From assembly GCA_016700115.1 (NCBI GenBank), contig CP064999.1:1116001-1180000 (forward strand): a DNA stretch of 64,000 bases. The letters run 5' to 3'. The notes under the pieces are model-generated. The model ran no database searches. It was not told the DNA's origin and saw only the letters and a program-made list of their open reading frames with translations. The stretch comes from Sphingobacteriales bacterium (GTDB lineage Bacteria > Bacteroidota > Bacteroidia > Chitinophagales > UBA2359). The position numbers were made by a program, and so were the translations under genes. Shown here piece after piece: positions 38,068-47,004 of this stretch. Numbering within the stretch: position 1 is the first letter of the stretch; every line of letters starts with the position of its first letter.

Positions 38068-38877
38068 ATGAAAAAGTACTCTTTTCTTGCTTTTCTGCTC
38101 ACTGTATTCTTGGCAGCTTCTGCTTTCAGTTATATATATATGGCAGAAAAAAGCCCGGCTAATCCTAAAAAATTGATGTGGACACCTGAAAATGCGACCA
38201 CAAAAACGATAAACAGTCATACCGTAGAAGTTACCGGAGGTCAGGCCTATGAATACCTTGCCATTAGTGAAACCGGTCTTTTACTGCCGCCTGCAAAAAG
38301 TGCTAAAATATCGTGTACCTGTACTGCCGGCAGCGGATGTAATCCTTTTTCCGGACACGGACACAAAGGCTGTTCGATGGATGGATGTACGAGTTGTAGC
38401 GGAACTGTTTCTGTCAAAGCATTAAACCCGACAGGAGGACATTCTGAACAAACAGTCAGCAACGGAGGGTTCGCTCTGAAAAAAGTGAAGGTAGAGTTTG
38501 CAAGTGTTGAACAGGCAAAAAAAGGTGCCCTGGTCTTTAACGCTTTATTGCAAACTGAAAAAGCGCAAACGGCCATTAATGAATTTAAAGCAAAAATTCC
38601 TGCCTCTTCAAGCGGTGATAAAGTATATACATTAGTCAGTATCGCCGGTCGTATTGGTATGATGGAGTTGCCAAAGAAATTTGTTACCGACAACAAAGGC
38701 ATTGTTCTATTAGGCAGAGGCACTTGTTCCTGTACCGAAGGCACTTGTACTTATTCCTCAAGCATGGGCGTTGAAGGTTGTTCGGGCAATTGCACCGGTA
38801 CTTGTTCTTTGACCACCGGCTATAAAGGAAACAAAGGACATAAAGAGGAAATAATTATCGATTCTTTCGGTTTTTAG
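38068..38877 (+). CDS. Secreted protein with two copies of a six-cysteine motif, unknown function
   Basis: The 269-residue protein has an N-terminal hydrophobic signal or anchor (FLAFLLTVFLAASAFSYIYM). Two six-cysteine clusters with nearly the same spacing lie near each end: CxCx5Cx10Cx4Cx2C (about residues 88-115) and CxCx4Cx10Cx3Cx3C (about 223-249). Between them is a cysteine-free stretch of mixed secondary structure. Each cluster follows a short hydrophobic strand (TGLLLPPAKS, KGIVLLGRGT), so an internal duplication is likely. The cysteines could form disulfides outside the cytoplasm or bind metal. The family is not recognised; a clear terminator follows. Confidence 0.8.
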   Translation: MKKYSFLAFLLTVFLAASAFSYIYMAEKSPANPKKLMWTPENATTKTINSHTVEVTGGQAYEYLAISETGLLLPPAKSAKISCTCTAGSGCNPFSGHGHKGCSMDGCTSCSGTVSVKALNPTGGHSEQTVSNGGFALKKVKVEFASVEQAKKGALVFNALLQTEKAQTAINEFKAKIPASSSGDKVYTLVSIAGRIGMMELPKKFVTDNKGIVLLGRGTCSCTEGTCTYSSSMGVEGCSGNCTGTCSLTTGYKGNKGHKEEIIIDSFGF

Positions 38878-38900
38878 TCAGCCACTGTTCCAAATAATTT

Positions 38901-38944
38901 AAAAAGCCTGATAAAGCATATTTGCCTTATCGGGCTTTTTTTTT
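38901..38944 (+). terminator. Intrinsic terminator
   Basis: AAAAAGCCTGATAAAG pairs with CTTATCGGGCTTTTT (with a G-T pair) and is followed by a run of nine T. It ends the two-gene unit of secreted unknown proteins. Confidence 0.85.
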
Positions 38945-39381
38945 GGGAGGTGTAGGAGAAAATTACTAAGGTCAAATATATTTAGTCCTTATTTTTACAA
39001 AACCTATAAGTTTTGGCATACCTAATAGATTTGAAAGAAATAAAGGGGGCATAGTCCTGTAATCTTCGCAGCATAGAAAAACCAAGAAACCTCAGGGGCG
39101 TAGCTCTGACTTCTTAACCAATAAATATCTAAAAATTTTTATCGTTTAAAAATGCAACGCCTAAGAATCTAATACAGATCTACATTTAAACTTTACCTAA
39201 ATAGGTACAATTTAATATGGGCGATTGTGTAAAGTTTATTGGTAAAACAATTTATTCTGACTCCAACGTTTTTTAAATCAACCGCAGATTGATACATTTA
39301 CCGCACTATTTGACAAACAGATTGTTTTATTGTCATTAAATGTTCTATATTATTATTTTAAACTGCTAAATACTTACGATC
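38945..39381. other. Intergenic region without recognised gene
   Basis: The spacer of about 440 bp holds a more GC-balanced stretch at 39045-39115 (GGGGGCATAGTCCTG, CAGGGGCGTAGCTCTGAC), two similar short motifs that may be part of a small dispersed repeat. The rest is AT-rich. Confidence 0.35.
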
Positions 39382-40221
39382 ATTCTTACCATAGCAGATA
39401 TATTATTACTTCTACTATCGGGCATTATCGGTGGATTTATTGGCGGATATCTGGGTATCGGCGGTTCGCCTGTTTATATCGTGGTCTTTAATTTTTTCTT
39501 GCTTCACTTTTATGGCGGACAACTTAGCAGCGAGGAAGTATTGCAATTAACCATAGCGAATACCGTTTTTGCCCGTACTTTGGCCAGCCTTGCCGGATGT
39601 TGGAAACATGTGGTCAATCACAATTTCTATACCCGTACCGTCATCACCATTGCCATTCCCGCAACCCTGTTTTCGTTGTTTTTTACCCATATTCTGGCAA
39701 AAGCCAACTATTCAAAAACCGTGTTTTCTATTGTGTTCATCGCCATGTTTATCCCTTTGTTGTATAAAATGGTGATTGACGACACGCATAAAAAAGTCTT
39801 CAACCACCCTTATCGAATCAAAGTGGTTTTTCTGAACGCAGCAGGCGCATTAAGCGGCGTTCTAACTGCTTTGTCCGGATTGGGCACCGGTTTTGTCCTC
39901 ATTCCTTTACTGAACAGCCTGTTTAATATCAAAATCAGAAAAGTTACTTCCATTTCGTTGGGGGTTTTATTCATCACTTCCCTGTTTACCACCATTTATT
40001 ACATGCTGTTTTACAACGTAAGCACCACCCTGCCTTATACTTTCGGAGGCATTTCTATGTTGCTTTCCCTGCCGGTTTTGGTGGGTTCTCTGGTAGCTTC
40101 TCCCTTAGGTGTGGCAGTTTCTCAATACCATACCCCCAAAACCATCCGAATTACTTTTATTGTTTTTTGTTTAGTTATAACCCTCCACGAAGCTGCAAAC
40201 TTAATCTTAAGTTTGCTCTGA
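39382..40221 (+). CDS. TauE/SafE-family membrane permease, start codon uncertain
   Basis: The sulfite-exporter-type TauE/SafE family is shown by two internal repeats: GGFIGGYLGIGGSPV near the N-terminus and GALSGVLTALSGLGTGFVLIP in the middle, with about eight membrane helices in total. The first canonical start (GTG at 39481) comes after the first glycine-rich helix, which is essential to the fold. The frame stays open upstream to a TAA at 39367, and homologous-looking sequence begins around 39382 (ILTIADILLLLLSG), where only ATT, ATC or ATA codons are available. So either a rare ATT start is used or a base error hides an ATG. The substrate is probably an organic or inorganic sulfur anion; this is family-level inference. 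Confidence 0.8.
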   Translation: MLTIADILLLLLSGIIGGFIGGYLGIGGSPVYIVVFNFFLLHFYGGQLSSEEVLQLTIANTVFARTLASLAGCWKHVVNHNFYTRTVITIAIPATLFSLFFTHILAKANYSKTVFSIVFIAMFIPLLYKMVIDDTHKKVFNHPYRIKVVFLNAAGALSGVLTALSGLGTGFVLIPLLNSLFNIKIRKVTSISLGVLFITSLFTTIYYMLFYNVSTTLPYTFGGISMLLSLPVLVGSLVASPLGVAVSQYHTPKTIRITFIVFCLVITLHEAANLILSLL

Positions 40222-40400
40222 AATCCGGTTTAAACCACAATACTTCGCCGGTTTAAAAAAGCATTCGGGAAACTCTTTCACCAATTCCATATTTGTCATT
40301 CCGGTCAACATTCCTGTTTTTATCCAGCAGGTTTTTTACTTTTTTCCCCTTTCCAACAACCAACTTCACCTTCAATTGTTAATCAACAAAACTAATGATT

Positions 40401-41276
40401 ATGAACCGGAAAGAATTTCTCAAAAAAGGACTGCTCGGTACCGGTATTTTTGCAGCCAATACCGTTTTGGGCAACGTGATTCACAACAAAATTGACGAAT
40501 TAGCCCCTTTGGACGTTCTCGGATTTAACCACATCCCCAACACACAATCTACCATCATGAACAATATTGTCCTGCACAAAGCCAATACCAGAGGCCGTGC
40601 CAATCATGGATGGCTCGATTCTTACCATTCTTTTAGTTTTGCCAACTATTACAACCCCGAAAGGATGCACTTTGGCGTTCTCAGAGTATTGAATGACGAT
40701 ACCGTTGCCCCTTCGATGGGGTTTGGCAAACATCCGCACGACAATATGGAAATCATCAGTATTCCGCTCGACGGAGACCTTCAGCACAAAGACAGCATGG
40801 GAAATGTGCAGGTCATTAAAAAAGGGGATATTCAGGTTATGAGTGCCGGTTCGGGCATTACCCATAGCGAGTTTAACAACAATGCAGACAAGGAAGTGAA
40901 GTTTTTGCAAATATGGGTATTCCCAAACAAGAAAAACGTCAAACCCCGGTACGACCAAATTTCTCTGAACCCTGCAGATCGCAAAAACAAACTACAGCAA
41001 ATTCTTTCGCCCAATCCTGAAGATGCAGGAGTTTGGATTCATCAAAACGCATGGTTCCACCTCGGCAGTTTCGACAAAAGTAATTCTGCCCAATACAAGG
41101 TAAAAACATCAGGCAACGGCGTATATGCCTTTGTCATCAAAGGCAGTTTTACCCTCAACAATCAAACCCTCGAACAACGGGACGGTTTGGGAATCTGGAA
41201 TACGGAAACCGTTGAACTAACGGCCTTGACCCCAAATGCCGAAATCCTGTTGATGGATGTTCCTATGACTGTGTAA
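40401..41276 (+). CDS. Pirin-family bicupin with exported-type N-terminus
   Basis: The protein has about 291 residues. A Tat-like leader NRKEFLKKGLLGTGIFAANT precedes the pirin domain; the twin position reads RK, not RR. The N-terminal cupin has HGWLDSYHSFSFANYY, GFGKHPHDNMEIISIPLDG and GSGITHSEFN, which supply the metal-binding histidines and glutamate of YhhW/YhaK-type pirins (quercetinase-like). The C-terminal cupin follows to residue 291. Pirins are usually cytoplasmic, so the leader is unusual. It stands alone, with the nitroreductase following after 80 bp on the same strand. Confidence 0.9.
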   Translation: MNRKEFLKKGLLGTGIFAANTVLGNVIHNKIDELAPLDVLGFNHIPNTQSTIMNNIVLHKANTRGRANHGWLDSYHSFSFANYYNPERMHFGVLRVLNDDTVAPSMGFGKHPHDNMEIISIPLDGDLQHKDSMGNVQVIKKGDIQVMSAGSGITHSEFNNNADKEVKFLQIWVFPNKKNVKPRYDQISLNPADRKNKLQQILSPNPEDAGVWIHQNAWFHLGSFDKSNSAQYKVKTSGNGVYAFVIKGSFTLNNQTLEQRDGLGIWNTETVELTALTPNAEILLMDVPMTV

Positions 41277-41356
41277 TTGAAACTATATTTAAATTTTTTA
41301 CCCGGCAATACTTTCAAAATCAATATTGACCGGAACATAATCTCTTGCTTTGTAAA

Positions 41357-41953
41357 ATGACCAAAGAAGCCATCACCCGGTACCCCGTGCTCGAACAAAT
41401 CAAAAAACGCTGGAGCCCAAGAGCTTTTACCGAACAGCCTGTATCTCAAACCCTACTCATGCAGTTGTTCGAAGCCGCATCGTGGAGTTTTAGTTCCGGA
41501 AATTCCCAACCCTGGAACTATGTTTATGCGCATCGCGAAGATGCCGAAGCCTTCGGCAAACTGTTTGAATGTCTGACCGGCGGAAACCGCGCCTGGGCCG
41601 GCAATGCCGCCGTTTTGATAATGGCTGTTGCCAAAACCCAAACAGAAGATGGAAAACCACTCCCATGGGCTTATCATGATTTAGGGTCCGCCAATATGTG
41701 CCTGATGTTGGAAGCTACAGCCAACGGTTTATACGGTCATCCGATGGGAGGATTTGATGCCGCCAAAGCAAAAACCGATTTTAACCTGCCGGACGGTTAT
41801 GTACCCCTCGTTTTTATAGCATTAGGCTACAAAGGCATTCCGGAATCGCTGGTCGAACCCTTCAAAACCCGGGAATTAAACCCAAGAACCCGACTGCCCA
41901 TCGGCAATTTTGTACATCAAAATGAATGGAATCAACCTCCCTCTGACGTTTAA
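41357..41953 (+). CDS. Nitroreductase-family FMN oxidoreductase
   Basis: The protein has about 198 residues from the ATG at 41357 (a TTG lies four codons upstream). The family signature is RWSPRAFTEQPVSQTLLMQL at the N-terminus, then SWSFSSGNSQPWNYVYAHRE (FMN phosphate and NSQPW loop) and YHDLGSANMCLMLEATANGL. It is likely an NAD(P)H-dependent FMN enzyme reducing nitro compounds, quinones or similar electrophiles. The exact substrate is unknown. Confidence 0.92.
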   Translation: MTKEAITRYPVLEQIKKRWSPRAFTEQPVSQTLLMQLFEAASWSFSSGNSQPWNYVYAHREDAEAFGKLFECLTGGNRAWAGNAAVLIMAVAKTQTEDGKPLPWAYHDLGSANMCLMLEATANGLYGHPMGGFDAAKAKTDFNLPDGYVPLVFIALGYKGIPESLVEPFKTRELNPRTRLPIGNFVHQNEWNQPPSDV

Positions 41954-42655
41954 ACCAAAAAATAACGAAAAACAACCATAGCTTCTTCAAAAAAAGCCGG
42001 TTTTGAAGTTAGAAATGCCCCAAAACCTGTTTCAAAAAACTTTTTAATTGCAATTTTCCTCTTTAAAATTGCAATTATCTTCGTTTAAATTGACTTTTGA
42101 AACTTTAAAATTGTAATTTTCTTCTCTCAAATTGACTTTTGAAACTTTAAAATTGTAATTTTCTTCTCTCAAATTGACTTTTGAAACTTTAAAATTATAA
42201 TTTCCTTCTCTCAAATTGACTTTTGAAGCTTTAAAATTGCAATTTTATTCTTTAAAATGTCAATTTTTTAGGTTAAAATTGACATGTTTTTTAGCCCTGT
42301 TTTCAACCTGTTTTTCAACATTTGGATGACGATGGGGTAAAACTGAGGTAAAGGTCGTTATTTTTTTAGGTAAGCCCCCCCTGTTTTCGATTAAACGGTG
42401 CATTATTTTGCATGCCGGCTGATTTTTTGTTTTTAGAACCCATGAAACAGAATTGGAATAATGTATCAAAGAACTCGGTCGGGTTTCTGAATAACAAGGT
42501 TTGGCGATTTTATAGAGGTTTGTGCCGTTTTAAAAGTTGGTAGTATGACGGCATTGTTCAAAGTTTCAGCTATAAATTTACAGTCAGCCCCAAAGCGATA
42601 AACGGCACCTCAAAAACGTTTATTATTCAGAAAAACGCATAAAAACTTCAAAATA
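41954..42655. other. Intergenic region with AT-rich tandem repeat
   Basis: The 700-bp spacer holds the 42-bp tandem repeat array (42087-42254) and flanking degenerate AATTGCAATT motifs. The remainder up to the GNAT gene shows no supported gene; a minus-strand frame at 42260-42469 has no family features. Confidence 0.5.
42087..42254. repeat. 42-bp tandem repeat, four copies
   Basis: Units begin at 42087, 42129, 42171 and 42213. The first two are identical, the third has two changes and the fourth has about six. Each unit contains AAATTGACTTTTGAAACTTT followed by an AAAATT-N2-AATTTT inverted repeat; in the fourth copy this is the perfect palindrome AAAATTGCAATTTT. Degenerate half units lie on both sides (42045-42086, 42255-42290). 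Confidence 0.92.
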
Positions 42656-43138
42656 ATGAGCCCTGAAAACATTGAATTGACCATAACAGTTTTGGACGAC
42701 TTAAATGCTTTTTTTCAATTTCAACTTGACAAAGAAGCCAACTATTTAGCGGCTTTTACGGCAAAAGACTCAAACGACAAAACTGCCTATATTGAAAGAT
42801 ATGCAAAATACTTAAAAGACCCCACTAAAAATTTGCAGACAATCAAAGTGAATAATGTAGTTGCAGGCAGCATTTCAAAATTTATGATGGAAGGCGAAGC
42901 AGAAATTACCTATTGGATAGATAAAAAATTTTGGGGCAAAGGGATTGCTACGTTTGCGCTTAAAAAATTCCTGACTATTGAAAATACAAGGCCTATATTT
43001 GGAAGGGTGGCTTTTGATAATTTTGGCTCGCAAAAGGTTTTAGAAAAAAACGGCTTTGTTAAAGTAGGAACAGACAAAGGGTTTGCAAATTCACGACAAA
43101 CGGAAATCGAAGAGTTTATTTACAAGTTATCAGGCTGA
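42656..43138 (+). CDS. GNAT-family N-acetyltransferase
   Basis: The 160-residue acetyltransferase is of the RimJ/RimL-like GNAT type. It has the strand-loop AEITYWIDKKFWGKGIATFA with the acetyl-CoA pyrophosphate-binding Q/RxxGxG-like segment WGKGIA, and the C-terminal NFGSQKVLEKNGFVKVGTD typical of the family. It probably acetylates an amine on a small molecule or protein. No neighbour suggests a substrate. Confidence 0.88.
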   Translation: MSPENIELTITVLDDLNAFFQFQLDKEANYLAAFTAKDSNDKTAYIERYAKYLKDPTKNLQTIKVNNVVAGSISKFMMEGEAEITYWIDKKFWGKGIATFALKKFLTIENTRPIFGRVAFDNFGSQKVLEKNGFVKVGTDKGFANSRQTEIEEFIYKLSG

Positions 43139-43220
43139 AACCGGTAGAGTTTTGGTTGAGTGGTGCAACACTCTCTATATATTGATGGCAAGTGAAAATT
43201 AAACATATCAAGGCTTAATA

Positions 43221-43886
43221 ATGGAATTAAAAGGATGGAAACTAATTTATAGTCTCACACTACACCTGTTGCTTATAAGCTTTTTCGGATGTACAAGTAT
43301 TGTTACAAATGATAAGGAGAGAAAAACAGATAATAAAGAAGAAGAAAATTCCCCCACCTCAGAAATAAGTAATAAACAGCTTGGAGAATACCCGGATACG
43401 ATACAGTTAATTACTATAAATGAAAAGGTAGGTGTAGAAAAAAATCTTTGGTGTGGATGTGAGGTAGGAATGACAATTTTTGAAGGAGAATATGCCTTGA
43501 AATTTGGTAAATCAATGCTTAATATAGGTAGTCAATCATTTTGTCAGGGCAATAAACTCCATAGTAAGACGATAACCACACAGGAGGTACTAAACAACAA
43601 AATATTTATACTGTATCAATATGCTTCATGCAATGGGCATTTTGTGGAAATTTACGGATACAATAAAAAGAAGGAAGAGTTATTTCAATATCTGTTTAAG
43701 TACGAAAATCATGAAACTACTGAACAATTGTTCACTTCCGGAGGCATCAGCATAAACAATACAGGCGCGATGAAGAATAAATTTTATTCTAATGTTGAAA
43801 CAAAACTTGTCTTACAAGAATGGAAGATAAATGTTGAACAACGGGAAATTTTGTTAGAAAAATCAATGCCTAATCCACATGAATAG
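43221..43886 (+). CDS. Putative lipoprotein, unknown function
   Basis: The 221-residue protein has a signal peptide with lipobox LISFFGC (Cys near residue 24), followed by a charged low-complexity stretch (KERKTDNKEEENSPTSE) that acts as a tether. The folded part contains four more cysteines (WCGCEVG, SFCQGN, ASCNGH). No family is recognised. It is probably anchored to the outer or inner membrane facing the periplasm. Confidence 0.75.
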   Translation: MELKGWKLIYSLTLHLLLISFFGCTSIVTNDKERKTDNKEEENSPTSEISNKQLGEYPDTIQLITINEKVGVEKNLWCGCEVGMTIFEGEYALKFGKSMLNIGSQSFCQGNKLHSKTITTQEVLNNKIFILYQYASCNGHFVEIYGYNKKKEELFQYLFKYENHETTEQLFTSGGISINNTGAMKNKFYSNVETKLVLQEWKINVEQREILLEKSMPNPHE

Positions 43887-44049
43887 CTGTAAAATTCCGA
43901 ACTACCGACAATGGTAACGATTGTTCAACGGTTTAAATAGTTGCTAAAAAAATATTGGACGATATTGATTGTACAATATTTAAAGCGCTTATAGTTATTC
44001 CATCCTTTCATGGTTGTTTAAAACATGCCGAAAAATGAAAATCCCGTTA

Positions 44050-44832
44050 TTACCAGATTTCGTTTTTTCCCAAAACGCCCATTCCGAACAGGGCAAAATC
44101 GTATTTGACGGGGTCTGACGGGTCAAACTTTTTTAAGTTTTGGGTCAGTTCCAAAGTGGCTTTCCAGTCGGTTTGTTTGCGGGTAAGCAAACCGAGGTTT
44201 CGCGCAATGCGGTCAACATGCACATCGAGCGGGCACAGTAGTTGCGAAGGAAGAATTTGTTTCCAAAGCCCGAAATCTATTCCGGCAGAATCTGTTCTGA
44301 CCATCCACCTCAAAAACATATTCAACCGTTTACACGCCGAATTTTTAACCGGGGTGGAAATATGTTTTCTGGTTCTGAGCGGGGCAAAAGGCAAACCGAA
44401 AAACAAATTGTGAAAACCGGCTAATGCCTTTCCGGTATGTTCGTCTTCAGGAAGCAGGTTTTGGGCAAAGGCCTGTTCCAAAGAAAGGTATTGTTGGTAG
44501 TATTGTTTGAAAAAAGCAATAAAATAGAGTGCATCGGTGGGGTTAAATGTCCGGTGTTTGAAGTGGACAAATGGTTTCAGGTCTGAATCTGTGCAATTTA
44601 GCACAAAATCGCAAGGGCTGTTATCCATCAATCGGAGAAAATTGGAGGCACTTTTGATGATAGCTTTTCGGCTTCCCCAGGACAGGATGGCGCTGATAAA
44701 GGCTGAAATTTCAATATCGGGTAGTCGTGAAAAACGGTGGGGTATTGAGATGGGGTCGTTTTCGATAAACGAAGGGTGGTTAAACTGAGCAAATTTGCTT
44801 TCGAGCAATTCGGATAACTGGCTGTCTGTCAT
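44050..44832 (-). CDS. TIGR02757/DUF2400-family protein
   Basis: The 260-residue protein has the conserved motifs of the TIGR02757 family: LPDIEISAFISAILSWGSR near residue 40, CKRLNMFLRWMVRTDSAGID near 170, and PLDVHVDRIARNLGLLTRKQ near 205. The helical pattern and the VDRIARNLG segment recall HhH-GPD-type DNA glycosylases, but no activity is established. It lies 40 bp downstream of riboflavin synthase on the same strand, with no functional link known. Confidence 0.88.
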   Translation of the reverse strand: MTDSQLSELLESKFAQFNHPSFIENDPISIPHRFSRLPDIEISAFISAILSWGSRKAIIKSASNFLRLMDNSPCDFVLNCTDSDLKPFVHFKHRTFNPTDALYFIAFFKQYYQQYLSLEQAFAQNLLPEDEHTGKALAGFHNLFFGLPFAPLRTRKHISTPVKNSACKRLNMFLRWMVRTDSAGIDFGLWKQILPSQLLCPLDVHVDRIARNLGLLTRKQTDWKATLELTQNLKKFDPSDPVKYDFALFGMGVLGKNEIW

Positions 44833-44872
44833 GTTTGGAAAAGCGAGTCGGGCAGTTAGAGTTGGGGCGAAA

Positions 44873-45487
44873 TTACCCGTTTTTTTCGTTGCGGTGATAC
44901 CGGTTAAACAGGGCGGTTATGTATTTTCCAATTATATCGAACTCAAGGTTGACCAATGTTCCGGGACGGTAAGTATGAAAAACGGTATGTTGATAGGTGT
45001 AAGGAATAATGGCAACGGTAAATTCCCGTTCGGTTGCCCTGACAATGGTCAGGCTTGTGCCGTCCACACAAACGGAGCCTTTGTCCACCAGAATATTATC
45101 GGTCAGGGGTTCGTAGGAAAAGGTAAAATAACGGCTGCCGTCTAATTCTTCAATTTTGGTGCATAAGGCGGTTTGATCCACATGCCCTTGCACAAAATGT
45201 CCGTCAATGCGGTCATTTACCTGCATACATCGTTCTAAATTGACCGGATGCCCCACCTTTAACCGGCTCAGATTTGTTTTCGACAAAGTTTCATAAATAG
45301 CGGTAACCCGATGCAGGCGTTCCTGAGCGTTGACCTCTACCACAGTGAGACAAACACCGTTATGGGCGACACTTTGGTCAATTTTTAGTTCGGGACTGAT
45401 GTCTGATTGAATGGTCAGATGCAGGTTTGTTCCCTCTTTTTCGAGGGCATAAACCGTTCCGAGTATTTCGATAATGCCGGTAAACAT
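44873..45487 (-). CDS. ribE: Riboflavin synthase (alpha chain)
   Basis: The 204-residue enzyme starts MFTGIIE, the invariant N-terminus of riboflavin synthase, which dismutates two 6,7-dimethyl-8-ribityllumazine molecules to riboflavin. Two homologous lumazine-binding beta-barrels are visible: SVAHNGVCLTVVEV with LERCMQVNDRIDGHFVQGHV in the first, and DKGSVCVDGTSLTIV in the second. The C-terminal trimerisation helix follows (LEFDIIGKYITALFNRY). It is complete and of normal length. The rest of the pathway is not in this window. Confidence 0.96.
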   Translation of the reverse strand: MFTGIIEILGTVYALEKEGTNLHLTIQSDISPELKIDQSVAHNGVCLTVVEVNAQERLHRVTAIYETLSKTNLSRLKVGHPVNLERCMQVNDRIDGHFVQGHVDQTALCTKIEELDGSRYFTFSYEPLTDNILVDKGSVCVDGTSLTIVRATEREFTVAIIPYTYQHTVFHTYRPGTLVNLEFDIIGKYITALFNRYHRNEKNG

Positions 45488-45654
45488 GAATTTTGACGAA
45501 GATTTTTATTTTAGAATAGGCAGCAATCCCTACGGGTTTTTATCCCCAATACTATTAACCTGTCTGCGAACATCCGCGTAATCAGCGGGCGTAAAAAACA
45601 TAACAAAAAAACATAGCCGACAGATGACGGAATAAAAATTAAACAAACAGGTCA

Positions 45655-46965
45655 TCAGGTAGCACTTCGGACCATCCATCGGGCAATTTCAGAAAGGGTT
45701 ACTTTTTTTCCGTAGAGCAAAATGCCGGTGCGGTAAATTTTTGCAGACAGCCAGACCATCGCCAAAGAACCTGCTATCAACAATACCATTGACAACAGTA
45801 ATTCCCATACCGGAACACCAAATGCAATGCGAAAAGGCATGATGATGGGCGAAAACAGCGGAATGAGCGAAGACCAGAAAGCCAGCCCGCTATTGGGAGA
45901 TTCCATGACGGCACTTAAAATAAAAATAGAAATGATGATGGGCAAACTGACCGGAAAAGTAAGCGACTGGGTTTCACTTTCATCGTTGACAGCCGACCCG
46001 ACAGCAGCAAACAAAGCGGCATACATGATATAGCCAAACAAAAAGTAAAAGATAAAGCCGATTACTAACATTCCAACCGGAAGGTTGCTTATCTGCTCTT
46101 GTATGCTTTGCGCTATTTGCATGGCTTGTTCCATCTGTTGTTCATTCCCCCCAATTCCACCGCCACTGCCAAAGGTTCCGGACATACCGCCAACACTTCC
46201 TCCGACTAAAAAGCCCAAACCGAGGTTGATTAAAAACATCAAAACAACCCAAATAACAAACTGGGTTAAGCCCACTGCTCCGATGCCTACTATTTTACCA
46301 ATCATCAACTGAAACGGGCGAACCGAAGAGAGCAACACCTCCACAATGCGGTTTGTTTTTTCTTCCATCACCCCGCGCATCACCATCGCTCCGTAGATAA
46401 ATATGATCATGTACATCAAAAATCCCATAATAAAGCCCACCGCCGTTGCCAATCCGGTGTTTCCGGTGCTTCCTCCCGAAGCCTTTTCCGAAACATTCAC
46501 CTGTATTTTCTGAACCCGGTTATAAACCTCGTCATTCACTCCCAACTCTGCCAGTTTCAGCTTTCGCAATTCGTCTTTCAGTTCGTTTTGGATATATGAC
46601 TTTGCAGAAAGCCCCAGTAGTTTGTCCGAAAAATAGGTAATGCCGTTGGGATTGTCCAAATTGAGTTGTGGGATATACAAGACCCCATCGTACCCCTGCT
46701 CAATATAATTAGATTGTAATTGTTCCAGCGTTTCATTGGACTTTTTAAAATACAGCGTTTCTGTGTCTTTAATGCGGTGGGCAAAATTTCCCGTATCATC
46801 TTTGACCACAATTCTAAGCGTATCAGAGTTAAACGCAATCAATATAAACTGAACCGCAAACAACAATAAAAATCCGATGGGGACAAGCAGGGTGGTTAAA
46901 ATAAAAGATTTCTTTTTCACCCTGCTCAGATATTCTCTTTTTATGATAAGCCCAATTTTTCGCAT
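45655..46965 (-). CDS. ABC-2 type transporter permease (NatB-like)
   Basis: The protein has about 436 residues from the ATG at 46965. It has an N-terminal helix (RVKKKSFILTTLLVPIGFLL), a long extracytoplasmic loop (about 45-180), and five or six C-terminal helices with the ABC-2 membrane motif GAMVMRGVMEEKTNRIVEVL. A Gly/Met-rich loop (SVGGMSGTFGSGGGIGGNEQ) interrupts the membrane part. Together with the ATPase gene 376 bp upstream it forms an exporter resembling NatAB; the substrate (sodium, drug or lipid) is not known. Confidence 0.92.
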   Translation of the reverse strand: MRKIGLIIKREYLSRVKKKSFILTTLLVPIGFLLLFAVQFILIAFNSDTLRIVVKDDTGNFAHRIKDTETLYFKKSNETLEQLQSNYIEQGYDGVLYIPQLNLDNPNGITYFSDKLLGLSAKSYIQNELKDELRKLKLAELGVNDEVYNRVQKIQVNVSEKASGGSTGNTGLATAVGFIMGFLMYMIIFIYGAMVMRGVMEEKTNRIVEVLLSSVRPFQLMIGKIVGIGAVGLTQFVIWVVLMFLINLGLGFLVGGSVGGMSGTFGSGGGIGGNEQQMEQAMQIAQSIQEQISNLPVGMLVIGFIFYFLFGYIMYAALFAAVGSAVNDESETQSLTFPVSLPIIISIFILSAVMESPNSGLAFWSSLIPLFSPIIMPFRIAFGVPVWELLLSMVLLIAGSLAMVWLSAKIYRTGILLYGKKVTLSEIARWMVRSAT

Positions 46966-47004
46966 AAATACCAATAAGTTTGAAGTTTTAGCCGGATGAC
47001 CAAA

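Noticed and set aside
42260..42469. 69-residue minus-strand frame after the 42-bp repeat
   Set aside because: It starts in repeat-derived AT-rich DNA, shows no signal, helix pattern or family motif, and has no neighbour context.
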